Shown in pieces: positions 18,309-27,908 of a stretch of DNA of 64,000 nucleotides (position 1 is the stretch's first letter; each line of letters starts with the position of its first letter). A model generated the notes under the pieces. That model was not told the DNA's origin, did no database searches, and worked only from the letters and a program-made list of their open reading frames with translations. The stretch is from Amycolatopsis cihanbeyliensis (GTDB taxonomy: Bacteria; Actinomycetota; Actinomycetes; Mycobacteriales; Pseudonocardiaceae). The stretch spans positions 1,952,501-2,016,500 of the forward strand of contig NZ_VFML01000001.1 of the NCBI RefSeq assembly GCF_006715045.1, read 5' to 3'. The position numbers and the translations under genes are program-made.

Positions 18309-19385
18309 TCAGCGCCGACGGAGCTTGTCGATGCCGAAGACGAGCGCGAGGGCCACCCCGAGCGCCACGGCGACGGCGGGCAACGTGGGCAACCCTTCCT
18401 CGGCTTCCGGGTCCTGCTCCGCGGCCTCGGCTCCCGCCGCGGGTGAGGCGGCCGCGGTACCGGCCGTTCCGGCGGCACCAGGCTCCGCGCCGCGCGCCGT
18501 GGCCAGTGCGCTCGCGTCGCGGACGGCCCGCACCGGCTGACCGACGCCCTCGCTCGCGGACAGCAAGGTGCCTTCCGGGTCGAAGGCGATCGCCTCGCCC
18601 TGCCGCTCCTCCGGCAACGGTATCCGCAGCGGTTCGCGCTGCAGGGCGGCGAGCACGTCGCCCTCCGGCGCCGGGTAGAGGTAGGCGTCGGTGTAGGTGC
18701 GCAGAGCGAACACGGTCCCGTCCACGCTCGCCGCCGCACCGGTGACCAGCATCGACCCGACCGTCCCCACCGGACCACCCGGGGTGTCGGTGGCGTCGAT
18801 GCGCAACGAGCCGACGTGCTCCAGCTTGGTCGGGCCGGGGCTGTCGAGCTTCCCCGACGGCCGGTAGACCTCGGCCTTGCCCAGCACGTGCTTGGTGATC
18901 ACATGCGGGGTACCGGCCCGGTCCAGCAGCAACGCCTCGGCATCGTGCTGCCCGTCCGGGTAGGTCAACCGGTACAGGGTGGCGCCGCCCTCCGGGGAGA
19001 CCGCGTGCAGCGCGATCGTCTCCCTGCGCTTGTCGTTGTCGCCGGTGTCGGACAGCCACAGGGTGCCGTCGGCCGCGCGCGCCATGTCCTCGACGTCGAA
19101 CGGGTCGGTCGGATCGGTGAGCACCCGCTCGACCCGGCAGTCGTGGCCGAGTACGAACACCTCGATCCGGGTGCCGCCGTCGTTGACGGCGTACCAGTGG
19201 TCCTCGTCGGCGGCCAGCCCGGACAGCTCGGCCAGCCGCTCGTCCCGAACCGTGCACAGTGCCTCGGCCCGCGGTACCGCCGCCGTCGCGGCCGGCGTGA
19301 ACACCATCGTGCTGACGCCCACCGCTATCGCACCCACCATCGCGCCGAGCCGCCCGTGCCGTGTCACGGGCATTACGGTACTCAC
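18309..19385 (-). CDS. Secreted beta-propeller-like protein with C-terminal membrane anchor
   Basis: A 358-residue protein. An N-terminal signal peptide (about residues 10-38, hydrophobic, ending ATAAVP) is followed by repeated WD/NHL-like strands such as HWYAVNDGG, GTLWLSDTGDN and GEAIAFDPEGTLLSASE. An Ala/Pro/Glu-rich linker leads to a C-terminal helix (TLPAVAVALGVALALVFGIDKLRRR) ending in positive charges. It should be held on the outer face of the membrane. The position between lexA and hflX is that of the Rv2721c-type conserved exported proteins. The function is unknown. The start is GTG 19385. Confidence 0.75.
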   Translation of the reverse strand: MSTVMPVTRHGRLGAMVGAIAVGVSTMVFTPAATAAVPRAEALCTVRDERLAELSGLAADEDHWYAVNDGGTRIEVFVLGHDCRVERVLTDPTDPFDVEDMARAADGTLWLSDTGDNDKRRETIALHAVSPEGGATLYRLTYPDGQHDAEALLLDRAGTPHVITKHVLGKAEVYRPSGKLDSPGPTKLEHVGSLRIDATDTPGGPVGTVGSMLVTGAAASVDGTVFALRTYTDAYLYPAPEGDVLAALQREPLRIPLPEERQGEAIAFDPEGTLLSASEGVGQPVRAVRDASALATARGAEPGAAGTAGTAAASPAAGAEAAEQDPEAEEGLPTLPAVAVALGVALALVFGIDKLRRR

Positions 19386-19424
19386 CGGGGACGCGCGTAG
19401 CGGTGCGGACCCGCGGGGCGGGTG

Positions 19425-20858
<1,434 letters not shown>

Positions 20859-20961
20859 CGTGCTTTCATCGTCCCACGATTTCCTGGAATCGCCGAGCGA
20901 GTTATCGCGCCGGACCCGACGTGGGTCAGGCGAACGTTGCGTGGCCTGACTACGGGCACGG

Positions 20962-21783
20962 TCAGCGCGCCGCCCACCAGGCCTCGTCCAGCTCCCCCCT
21001 GGCGACCATCTCGGCCGGGCCGGTGAGCGTCGCCACCCCGGCCTCGACGGCCACGTCGACCATCCCACCGGGTACCTCGACCGTGGACCGGCCGGTGTCC
21101 GTGCCGCGCAGGTGCAATGCCGCCGCCACCACGGCCACGGTTCCGGTGCCACAGGACCGGGTCTCGCCGACACCGCGCTCGTACACCCGCATTCGCAGCA
21201 TCCCCTCACCGAGGGAGTTCACGAACTCCAGGTTCACCCCTTCGGGGAACACGTCCCGGTCGAACACGGGCTGCTCGAGCAGGTCGAGGCCGGTGACGTC
21301 GGCGTCCACGAACGACACCAGGTGCGGGTTCCCGACATCCACCGCGACACCGGAGAACTCGTTGTCGCCGACCGCGGTGACCGAGCTCCCCACGATCCGC
21401 GCCTCTCCCATGTGGACGGTGACGGACCGGTCCGGGTGCACCCGCACCCGACGGTCTCCCGCCCTGCTGCCCACCACGAACTCGGTCGTCGTGACCAGGC
21501 CCGCGTCCACCAGGTAGCGGGCGAACACGCGCACCCCGTTGCCGCACATCTCGGCGAGCGAACCGTCGGCGTTGCGGTAGTCCATGAACCACTCGCCCGC
21601 GGACTCCACATCCATCGCCGCCGGGCGGGTCACCCTGAGCACACCGTCGGCACCGAGCCCGCGCCTGCGATCGCACAGCGCCGCGACCCGCGTCGGGGTC
21701 AGGTCCAACCGTCCGGCCGCGTCGGGCAACACCACGAAGTCGTTCTGTGTGCCGTGCCCTTTGCGGAACTCGATGCCACCCAT
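20962..21783 (-). CDS. dapF: Diaminopimelate epimerase
   Basis: A 273-residue enzyme that converts LL- to meso-diaminopimelate for lysine and peptidoglycan synthesis. The start MGGIEFRKGHGTQNDFV is typical. The two catalytic cysteines are visible in AEMCGNGVRVF (Cys80) and TRSCGTGTVAV. ATG 21783 was chosen for match to the family; GTG 21789 is 6 bp upstream. The gene begins 9 bp after the miaA stop, so the two are co-transcribed. Confidence 0.95.
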   Translation of the reverse strand: MGGIEFRKGHGTQNDFVVLPDAAGRLDLTPTRVAALCDRRRGLGADGVLRVTRPAAMDVESAGEWFMDYRNADGSLAEMCGNGVRVFARYLVDAGLVTTTEFVVGSRAGDRRVRVHPDRSVTVHMGEARIVGSSVTAVGDNEFSGVAVDVGNPHLVSFVDADVTGLDLLEQPVFDRDVFPEGVNLEFVNSLGEGMLRMRVYERGVGETRSCGTGTVAVVAAALHLRGTDTGRSTVEVPGGMVDVAVEAGVATLTGPAEMVARGELDEAWWAAR

Positions 21784-21792
21784 GAGCACAGG

Positions 21793-22713
21793 TTACGGGC
21801 CGAGCGCCGCACGCACCCGCCCGGCCAGGGACTGGTCGGCCCCTTCGAACCAGTGGATTCGACGGTCGCGGCGGAACCAGGAGCGCTGCTTGCGGACGAA
21901 CCTCCGGGTGGCGACCACGGTCGCGGTGGCGGCGGCCGTGAAGTCGCCGTCCCCGTCCAGCTCGGCCAGCACCTGCTGGTATCCCAGCGCCCGGGAGGCC
22001 GTGCGACCGGACCGCAGGCCACGCGCCTCGAGCGCGCGCACCTCGGCCACGAGCCCCCGCTCGAACATCCGCCGCACCCGCTGTTCCACCAGGGTGTCCA
22101 GCTCGGTCACCTCCCGGTCGACGCCGACGAGGCGGGTGCCGTACCGGGGCTCACCCGGGCGGGGAAAGTTCGCCGAGAAGGGCTGCCCGGTGAGCTCGAT
22201 GACCTCGAGCGCGCGCACGATCCGGCGAACGTTGGAGGGCAGGATGGCGGCCGCCGCGTCCGGATCCAGGCGGGACAGCCTGCCGTGCAGCGCCTCGGCA
22301 CCGACCTCGGCGGCCTCGGCCTCCAGCGCGGCACGCACCTCCGGGTCGGTACCCGGAAACCGCAGGTCGTCGAGGACGGCCTGGACGTAAAGGCCGGACC
22401 CGCCGACCAGCACCGGCACCCTGCCCGCGGCCAGCAGCCGCTCGATCTCGGCGCGGGCCTGCCGCTGGTAGGCCGCCACCGAGGCGGTCTCGGTCACCTC
22501 CAGCACGTCCAGCAGGTGGTGCGGCACCCCGCGACGCTCCCGCGGAGTGGCCTTCGCGGTGCCGATGTCCATCCCCCGGTACAACTGCATGGCGTCGGCG
22601 TTGATCACCTCCCCGCCCAGCTCGAGCGCGAGCCGCACGCCGAGGGCGGTCTTGCCGGTCGCGGTGGGGCCCACGACCGCGATCGGTCGGCTCGGTCGGC
22701 CGGGCCGGTTCAC
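21793..22713 (-). CDS. miaA: tRNA dimethylallyltransferase MiaA
   Basis: A 306-residue enzyme that adds the isopentenyl group to A37 of tRNAs reading UNN codons; MiaB, encoded 30 kb away in this window, then methylthiolates the product. The P-loop GPTATGKT is at residues 15-22, followed by the [15 protein letters not shown] motif and the tRNA-contacting [15 protein letters not shown] 22713 was chosen because it overlaps the upstream stop as GTGA. The longer open frame to 23631 runs through the neighbouring gene and is spurious. Confidence 0.95.
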   Translation of the reverse strand: MNRPGRPSRPIAVVGPTATGKTALGVRLALELGGEVINADAMQLYRGMDIGTAKATPRERRGVPHHLLDVLEVTETASVAAYQRQARAEIERLLAAGRVPVLVGGSGLYVQAVLDDLRFPGTDPEVRAALEAEAAEVGAEALHGRLSRLDPDAAAAILPSNVRRIVRALEVIELTGQPFSANFPRPGEPRYGTRLVGVDREVTELDTLVEQRVRRMFERGLVAEVRALEARGLRSGRTASRALGYQQVLAELDGDGDFTAAATATVVATRRFVRKQRSWFRRDRRIHWFEGADQSLAGRVRAALGP

Positions 22714-23420
22714 CGGCGCTCCCAGGTCGCCACGTGATAGCCGACGCCGAACGGGGCGCCGGAATAGAGCAGCTCGGTCCGCCACCGGAAGCCGTCCGCG
22801 AAGGCCGCGAGCACCTGCCAGGGCACCCTGCCCTGGGCACCCAGCTCGGCGGCCGACTCGGAGTCGAGGGCGAGCAGCGTCGCGGTGTCCGCCGTGCCGA
22901 GCGCACGCCCCGCCACCTCGTCGAACCCGGCCGCCCGGTCGTCCTGGCCGCCGGGAGAGCGTGGCCCGTGCCGGTGCGAGCCGTCCCCGAGCACCAGCAG
23001 CCCGAGCTCCCCGTCCAGCTCGGCGAGCTCGGCGCCGGCACGCACGCAGTCCTCGACGCCCGTACCGGGGGCCAGCAGCCGCACCTGAACCGCGGTGGCC
23101 GCCGCCCGTTCCCGCAGCCAACCCGCGATCAGCGCGGGCAACGGTAACTCGGCCGGGTCGTCCTCCGCGGTGTCGGACAGCGCGACCCGCACGTCGGCCC
23201 CGTAGCCGCGGAACCGTCCCCGCGCGCCGGGCTCCACGATGGTCGGGGTGGACACGGTCGGGTCCGCGCCGATCGCGATCCAGTGCCGCGCGGCCGCGGC
23301 GAGGAAGTCGGCCGCGGCGAGGCAGGCCCTGCGCACCGGAGCGGTCGATTCCACCGAACCGGGCACCAGTTCGGGTACCAAGAGGGGAGGATGGGGCACC
23401 ACGACAGCACGCGCGATCAC
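22710..23420 (-). CDS. Class III extradiol dioxygenase-like protein
   Basis: A 236-residue protein starting [18 protein letters not shown], the N-terminal strand and His motif of the LigB/MEMO-like extradiol dioxygenase superfamily. A second conserved stretch is [20 protein letters not shown]. Homologues (Rv2728c type) sit directly upstream of miaA in many actinobacteria; their reaction is unknown. GTG 23420 is used because family similarity begins there, although the frame is open upstream. The 3' end overlaps miaA by 4 bp (GTGA). Confidence 0.8.
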   Translation of the reverse strand: MIARAVVVPHPPLLVPELVPGSVESTAPVRRACLAAADFLAAAARHWIAIGADPTVSTPTIVEPGARGRFRGYGADVRVALSDTAEDDPAELPLPALIAGWLRERAAATAVQVRLLAPGTGVEDCVRAGAELAELDGELGLLVLGDGSHRHGPRSPGGQDDRAAGFDEVAGRALGTADTATLLALDSESAAELGAQGRVPWQVLAAFADGFRWRTELLYSGAPFGVGYHVATWERR

Positions 23421-23473
23421 GCTCCCCGACGTTACCCGGAGGCTCGACCGGCACACTGGAGAACGTCGGGGAA

Positions 23474-23606
23474 CGCCGTTCGGAGTACCGCGAACGGCGC
23501 TGACCTGTTTGAATGCCGCCAGGGGACAGCTCGTCCCTCGCAGCACGACGACCAAGCGCATGCAGGACCCGGCCCCACAGGTGTGGGGCGCCCGCCACCG
23601 GCGGGC
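23474..23606 (+). promoter_or_regulatory. Highly structured leader upstream of the DUF349 gene
   Basis: Three inverted repeats precede the gene: 9-bp arms CGCCGTTCG/CGAACGGCG at 23474-23499, an 8-bp stem GCCCCACA-GG-TGTGGGGC at 23572-23589, and directly abutting it GCCCGCC-ACC-GGCGGGC at 23590-23606. The last hairpin ends 24 bp before the ATG, and an AAGGAG ribosome-binding site lies in between. The layout suggests a cis-acting RNA or attenuator; no known Rfam class was recognised. Confidence 0.45.
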
Positions 23607-23629
23607 CGACAGGCAAGAAGGAGCCGGCC

Positions 23630-24952
23630 ATGGCCGATCACAACACACCCGAGGGCACGGGAGTCCCGGCACCGCACCAGGTGCCCCGTTCAGCCGCCGG
23701 GGCAGGGCCCGCCGCGCCCACCGTGCCGGCTGCCGAGCCGAGCCCGGCTCGCTGGGGCCGGATCGACGACGAGGGCAAGGTCTACCTCAACGACCCGGAC
23801 GGCGAACGAGTGATCGGCGTCTGGCAGGCGGGTACCGCCGAGGAGGGACTGCTGCACTTCGCCCGCCGGTTCGACGACCTGCGGACCGAGGTGGAACTGC
23901 TGGAGACCAGGCTGTCCTCGGGGGCCGGTGACCCCAAGCAGGCGCTCACCAGCGCCACCCAGTTGCGGGACGGGCTGCCCGGCGCGGCCGTGGTCGGGGA
24001 CATCACGTCGCTGCGGGCGCTGATCGAGCATGTGATCGCACACGCGGAGCGGGCACAGGCAGCGGTGAAGGAGGAGCGCGAGCAGGCGCGGGCCGACGCG
24101 ATCGCCCGCAAGCAGGCGCTGGCCGAGGAGGCAGAGCGGATCGCGGCCGAGTCCACCCAGTGGAAGTCGGCGGGTGACCGGCTACGGACGATCCTCGACG
24201 AGTGGAAGACCATCAAGGGCGTCGACCGCAAGACCGACGATGAGCTGTGGAAACGCTTCTCCAAGGCACGGGAGTCCTTCAACCGGCGGCGTGGCTCGCA
24301 CTTCGCCGAGCTGGACAAGCAGCGGGCGGCGGCCAAGACCCGCAAGGAGGAGCTGATCGACGAGGCGGAGTCCCTTTCCGAGTCCGAGGACTGGGGCCCC
24401 ACCGCGGGCCGGTACAAGGAGCTGATGGCCGAGTGGAAGGCGGCCGGGCGCGCCCCCAAGGACAGTGACGAGGCGCTCTGGCAGCGTTTCCGCGCCGCGC
24501 AGGACAAGTTCTTCGCCCGCAGGTCTGCGGTGTTCTCCGAACGGGACGCCGAGTTCGCCACGAACGCCGCGAAGAAGGAGGAACTGCTCGCCGAGGCGGA
24601 GAAGATCGACCCGTCGGCGAACCTGGGCAGCGCCAAGGCCCAGCTACGCAAGATCCAGGACAGCTGGGACGAGATCGGCAAGGTGCCGCGGGAACGCATC
24701 CGCGAGCTGGACGGCAGGCTCAAGGCCGTGCAGGACCGGGTCCGCAACGCCGAGGACAGCAAGTGGCGGCGTACCGACCCGGAGGCGCAGGCCCGCGCCG
24801 CCCAGTTCCGCGAGCGGGTCGAACAGTTCGAGTCGCAGGCTGCGAAGGCAAGGGCAAGCGGCGACGAGCGCAGGGCGAAGAAGGCCGAGGAGCAGGCCGC
24901 ACAGTGGCGGGAGTGGATGGAGGCCGCCGAGAAGGCCGTCGCCGACCGCTGA
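23630..24952 (+). CDS. DUF349 repeat coiled-coil protein
   Basis: A 440-residue hydrophilic protein. A short Ala/Pro-rich N-terminus leads to a beta segment ([22 protein letters not shown]), then several ~70-residue helical DUF349 repeats, each with a W-K/R-R-F core: [36 protein letters not shown], and [19 protein letters not shown]. It ends in a charged coiled coil. DUF349 proteins are conserved in actinobacteria (Rv2731 position) but have no settled function. ATG 23630 is preceded by AAGGAG with 8-nt spacing. Confidence 0.88.
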   Translation: MADHNTPEGTGVPAPHQVPRSAAGAGPAAPTVPAAEPSPARWGRIDDEGKVYLNDPDGERVIGVWQAGTAEEGLLHFARRFDDLRTEVELLETRLSSGAGDPKQALTSATQLRDGLPGAAVVGDITSLRALIEHVIAHAERAQAAVKEEREQARADAIARKQALAEEAERIAAESTQWKSAGDRLRTILDEWKTIKGVDRKTDDELWKRFSKARESFNRRRGSHFAELDKQRAAAKTRKEELIDEAESLSESEDWGPTAGRYKELMAEWKAAGRAPKDSDEALWQRFRAAQDKFFARRSAVFSERDAEFATNAAKKEELLAEAEKIDPSANLGSAKAQLRKIQDSWDEIGKVPRERIRELDGRLKAVQDRVRNAEDSKWRRTDPEAQARAAQFRERVEQFESQAAKARASGDERRAKKAEEQAAQWREWMEAAEKAVADR

Positions 24953-24991
24953 GGATTCTCCGCGGTAAGTGGCTCCGCTGCCTGCGAAAGA

Positions 24992-25015
24992 CGCGGCGAG
25001 CGGGCACTCGCCGCG
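24992..25015. terminator. Bidirectional terminator between the DUF349 gene and the aldehyde dehydrogenase
   Basis: A perfect 9-bp stem CGCGGCGAG/CTCGCCGCG with a 6-nt loop, in the 67-bp gap between two convergent stop codons. Confidence 0.65.
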
Positions 25016-25019
25016 GGGC

Positions 25020-26561
25020 TCAGGCCGGTGGGTACAGCGTGTACGAGGGGAAGTGCCCGTACGGCCGCTCGCCGGGCGGCCCGGCCGTGACCGCCTGCAC
25101 CAGCAGCTCGCCGCCGACGAAGGCACCCCGCCAGGACGCGCCCCTGCCGCCGAAGACCTCCGCCCGGTCACCGCGCGAGCGGGGCCGGTTGATGCCGACC
25201 TTGAACGCCTGCACCTCGCCCGCGATCCGGTGCGCGGTGGCCTCGTCGTCGCAGGCGAGCGAGGACACCAGCGCCCCGTTGCTGGCGTTCATGGCGGCCA
25301 CCAGCTCGGCCTCCGTGTCCACCAGCACGATGCTGTCCACCGGGCCGAACGGCTCGACGTGGTGCAGTGGCGAGGAAGGCGGCGGCTCCAGGACGCACAC
25401 CGGCGCGAAGTAGGCGGAGGTCTCCTGCCCGGGGAGGAAGCGGCCCGAGGCGAGGTCCCCGCGATGGATCGGTACCCCACCCCTCCCGATCGCCTCGTCC
25501 ACCGTGTCCCGCAGTTCCTTCGCCTTGGTGTCGCTGATCAGTGGCCCGAAATCGAGTGTGGGCAGCGGATCGTCGGGCGCGGCCACCGCGAGCGGGTGCC
25601 CGAAGGTCAGCCGTTGCACCGCGGGCAGGTAGGCGGCGAGGAACTCGTCGAACAGGGAGCGCTGCACGACATAGCGCGGATACGCGGTGCACCGCTGCTT
25701 GCCGTACTCGAAGGAAGAGCGGATGTGCTCGGACAGCGCGGGCCAGTCGCTGAACTCCCACACGCCCCAGCAGTTCAACCCCTCCTGCTCGAGGATGTGC
25801 CGCTTGCCGGAGTCGAGGAGGTCGGCCGCGATCGCGCCGCCGGTACCACGGCCGCCGACGAAGGAAAGGCAGCCGATCATCGGTGAACGCACCAGCGCGT
25901 CGGACAGCTCCGCGCCGCTGCCGCTGACCAGCGTCAGCGGCAGCCCGTGCCGGGCGACGAGCGCGGTGGCCAGGGTCAGGCAGTTCACTCCCCCGTCGGT
26001 CGGCGCCTTCGCGATCGCCGCGTTGCCCGCCAGCGCCTGCACCAGCATGGCGTGCATCAGCACGCTCATCGGGTAGTTCCAGCTGGCGATGTTGCTGACC
26101 GGACCGCGCAGCGGCCGGCGCCCGGCGAGCATGCCGTCGATCTCCGCGCAGTACCACCGGACCCCGTCCAGGCACCGGTCCACGTCCGCGGTCGCCGACT
26201 TCCAGGTCTTGCCGATCTCCCATACCAGCAACAGGGCGAGCAGGTCGCGCCGCGCGGCGAGCTCGTCCAGCGCCGCGAGCACCCGCTGCTTCCGCTCCGC
26301 GAGCGAGGCCGTGGACCAGGTGCGGTGCTCGTTCAGGCCGGCCCGCACCGCCCTGGTCGCGTCCGGGGCCGCCAGCTTGGGTGGGCCGACGATGGCACGC
26401 CCGTCCAGCGGCGAGGTGGCCTGGCTCGGCGTCCCCTCCGCACGCCAGCGCCCGCCCCAGTAGTTGAGCAACCGTTCGGAGTCGAATGCCTCCGGTGCGG
26501 CCGCACGGGCCCGGCCGTACACGTCCGTCCACGACGTGCCGGGCTTACCGGCCAGGGTCAT
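25020..26561 (-). CDS. Aldehyde dehydrogenase superfamily protein (divergent)
   Basis: A 513-residue NAD(P)-dependent dehydrogenase. The cofactor region SNIASWNYPMSVLMHAMLVQ corresponds to the PWNFP motif. The catalytic Cys lies in YGKQRCTAYPRYVV. The general-base strand reads ILEQEGLNCWGVW instead of the usual ELGGKNP, so the enzyme is atypical and could be an acyl-CoA reductase or semialdehyde dehydrogenase rather than a broad ALDH. It starts 21 bp after the stop of the PanE-like gene on the same strand, and is therefore expressed from the promoter carrying the first regulon operator. In the proposed pathway it would process an aldehyde or acyl-CoA product. Confidence 0.82.
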   Translation of the reverse strand: MTLAGKPGTSWTDVYGRARAAAPEAFDSERLLNYWGGRWRAEGTPSQATSPLDGRAIVGPPKLAAPDATRAVRAGLNEHRTWSTASLAERKQRVLAALDELAARRDLLALLLVWEIGKTWKSATADVDRCLDGVRWYCAEIDGMLAGRRPLRGPVSNIASWNYPMSVLMHAMLVQALAGNAAIAKAPTDGGVNCLTLATALVARHGLPLTLVSGSGAELSDALVRSPMIGCLSFVGGRGTGGAIAADLLDSGKRHILEQEGLNCWGVWEFSDWPALSEHIRSSFEYGKQRCTAYPRYVVQRSLFDEFLAAYLPAVQRLTFGHPLAVAAPDDPLPTLDFGPLISDTKAKELRDTVDEAIGRGGVPIHRGDLASGRFLPGQETSAYFAPVCVLEPPPSSPLHHVEPFGPVDSIVLVDTEAELVAAMNASNGALVSSLACDDEATAHRIAGEVQAFKVGINRPRSRGDRAEVFGGRGASWRGAFVGGELLVQAVTAGPPGERPYGHFPSYTLYPPA

Positions 26562-26582
26562 CGGGTTCCCCCATCGTTCGGT

Positions 26583-27557
26583 TCAACCGCCGGTGTTGCC
26601 GTCCTCGAGCAGGCCGGCGAGGGCGTTCACCACGCGCAGCGTGGGCACGGGAACCTCGGCCAGCCCGGCCAGCTCGACCACGGCGGTGAGGATGGCCTCG
26701 AGCTCGAGCGGCTTTCCGCGTTCGAGGGATTGCAGGGTGGATGTCTTGTGCTCGCCGACCCGTTCCGCGCCGGCGAACCGCCGCTCGATCGACACGTCCG
26801 GGTACACGCCGAAGGCCGCGGCCACCGCGAGCGTCTCCCGCATCATGTCCACCACGAGTCCCCTGGTACCGCCGTGCCGGCAGATGCCGGCCATGGTGGC
26901 CCTGGTGAGCGCGCTGATCGGGTTGAAGGCGATATTGCCCATCAGCTTGATCCAGATGTCCCGGCGCAGGTCCGGTTCGACCGGGCACTTCAGACCTCCG
27001 GCGACCATCGCGTCGGCGAACTCGTTACACCGTGCCGAGTCCGTACCGTCCGGCTCGCCTATGGACAGCCGGGTCCCCTCGAGGTGCCGGATCCGCCCCG
27101 GCGCGACGATCTCGGTCGCGGCATACACCACGCAGCCGATCGCCCGGGACAAGGGCAGTGCCGCGCTCACCGCACCGCCGGGATCCACGCTCTCCACCCT
27201 GCGCCCCTGGAACGGGCCCGGCAGCCGGTGGAAGTACCACCAGGGAATCCCGTTCTGCGCGGCGATGAGCGTGGTCCGCTCGTGCAACATCGGCGCGACC
27301 AGCGGCCCCGCCTGCGCGTACTGGTCGGCTTTCAAGCCGAGAAAGACATGATCCACCGGACCGACCTCGTTCGGGTCGTCGGTGGCCCGCGGCCTGCTTT
27401 CGAAGTCACCACGTGGACTGTGCACCCGCACGCCCGACTCGCGGATCGCCTGCAGGTGTGCGCCACGCGCGACGAGGAAGACCTCGACTCCGGCGCGGCA
27501 GAGGCTGGCGCCGACATACGCGCCGATGGCGCCGGCACCGAGAACAGCGACTCTCAC
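26583..27557 (-). CDS. PanE/ApbA-family reductase (2-dehydropantoate 2-reductase-like; possible oxalyl-CoA reductase)
   Basis: A 324-residue NAD(P)H enzyme with the Rossmann motif VAVLGAGAIGAYVG at the N-terminus. The ketopantoate-reductase C-terminal domain shows IWIKLMGNIAFNPISALT, where the Lys and Asn are the catalytic pair of PanE. True PanE serves pantothenate synthesis, but an enzyme annotated PanE2 in Methylobacterium extorquens reduces oxalyl-CoA to glyoxylate. The neighbouring CoA-transferase and ThDP enzyme make that type of role attractive here (inference). GTG 27557 is preceded by GGAG at good spacing. Operator A lies 39-51 bp upstream. Confidence 0.82.
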   Translation of the reverse strand: MRVAVLGAGAIGAYVGASLCRAGVEVFLVARGAHLQAIRESGVRVHSPRGDFESRPRATDDPNEVGPVDHVFLGLKADQYAQAGPLVAPMLHERTTLIAAQNGIPWWYFHRLPGPFQGRRVESVDPGGAVSAALPLSRAIGCVVYAATEIVAPGRIRHLEGTRLSIGEPDGTDSARCNEFADAMVAGGLKCPVEPDLRRDIWIKLMGNIAFNPISALTRATMAGICRHGGTRGLVVDMMRETLAVAAAFGVYPDVSIERRFAGAERVGEHKTSTLQSLERGKPLELEAILTAVVELAGLAEVPVPTLRVVNALAGLLEDGNTGG

Positions 27558-27595
27558 GGCAGCTCCGTCCCTGTGCGTTCGGACGAACGTATTCA

Positions 27596-27608
27596 GTATA
27601 CAGTATGG
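27596..27608. promoter_or_regulatory. Regulon operator A (GntR-type motif)
   Basis: GTATACAGTATGG; reverse complement CCATACTGTATAC. It matches the 13-bp motif found at four other island promoters (NNATACTGYATAC). It lies between the divergent PanE-like gene and the small ORF at 27649 and can serve both. Confidence 0.65.
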
Positions 27609-27648
27609 CACTCTCCGGTCAATGCCGCCGCGCACCGCGGGAGGAACG

Positions 27649-27795
27649 ATGAACGCACTCGCGGAATGGACCTCGGCGGCGTGCTCCGATCTCGACCTCA
27701 CCGAGGAGCCGGACTGCGCGCTGATCGCGGATATCGCGGCGTACCGGCTCACCGCACTGGCCGCACGGCGGCCCGGAATCGACTGGCGCGACTGA
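27649..27795 (+). CDS. Small hypothetical protein, 48 aa
   Basis: A short acidic-helical protein (MNALAEWTSAACSDLDL... ending GIDWRD) with no family I recognise. It is supported by a strong ribosome-binding site (GGGAGGA, 4 nt before ATG 27649), GC-rich third positions and a position between operators A and B. It would be transcribed with the ThDP enzyme downstream, or separately. No membrane or metal-binding feature is visible. It could be a leader peptide or a small accessory protein. Confidence 0.5.
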   Translation: MNALAEWTSAACSDLDLTEEPDCALIADIAAYRLTALAARRPGIDWRD

Positions 27796-27861
27796 AGAAC
27801 CAGCCCGTCGACGATCACCCCTGGACAAGCGGGCAAGGGCGGAGCACTATAAGCACATATC

Positions 27862-27874
27862 GTATGCAGTATTC
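27862..27874. promoter_or_regulatory. Regulon operator B
   Basis: GTATGCAGTATTC; reverse complement GAATACTGCATAC, matching the shared island motif. It lies 35-47 bp upstream of the ThDP-enzyme ATG, inside an AT-rich promoter-like stretch. Confidence 0.65.
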
Positions 27875-27908
27875 GGTAGCCACAATGCGTGAGGAGATGA
27901 GGACGCAC

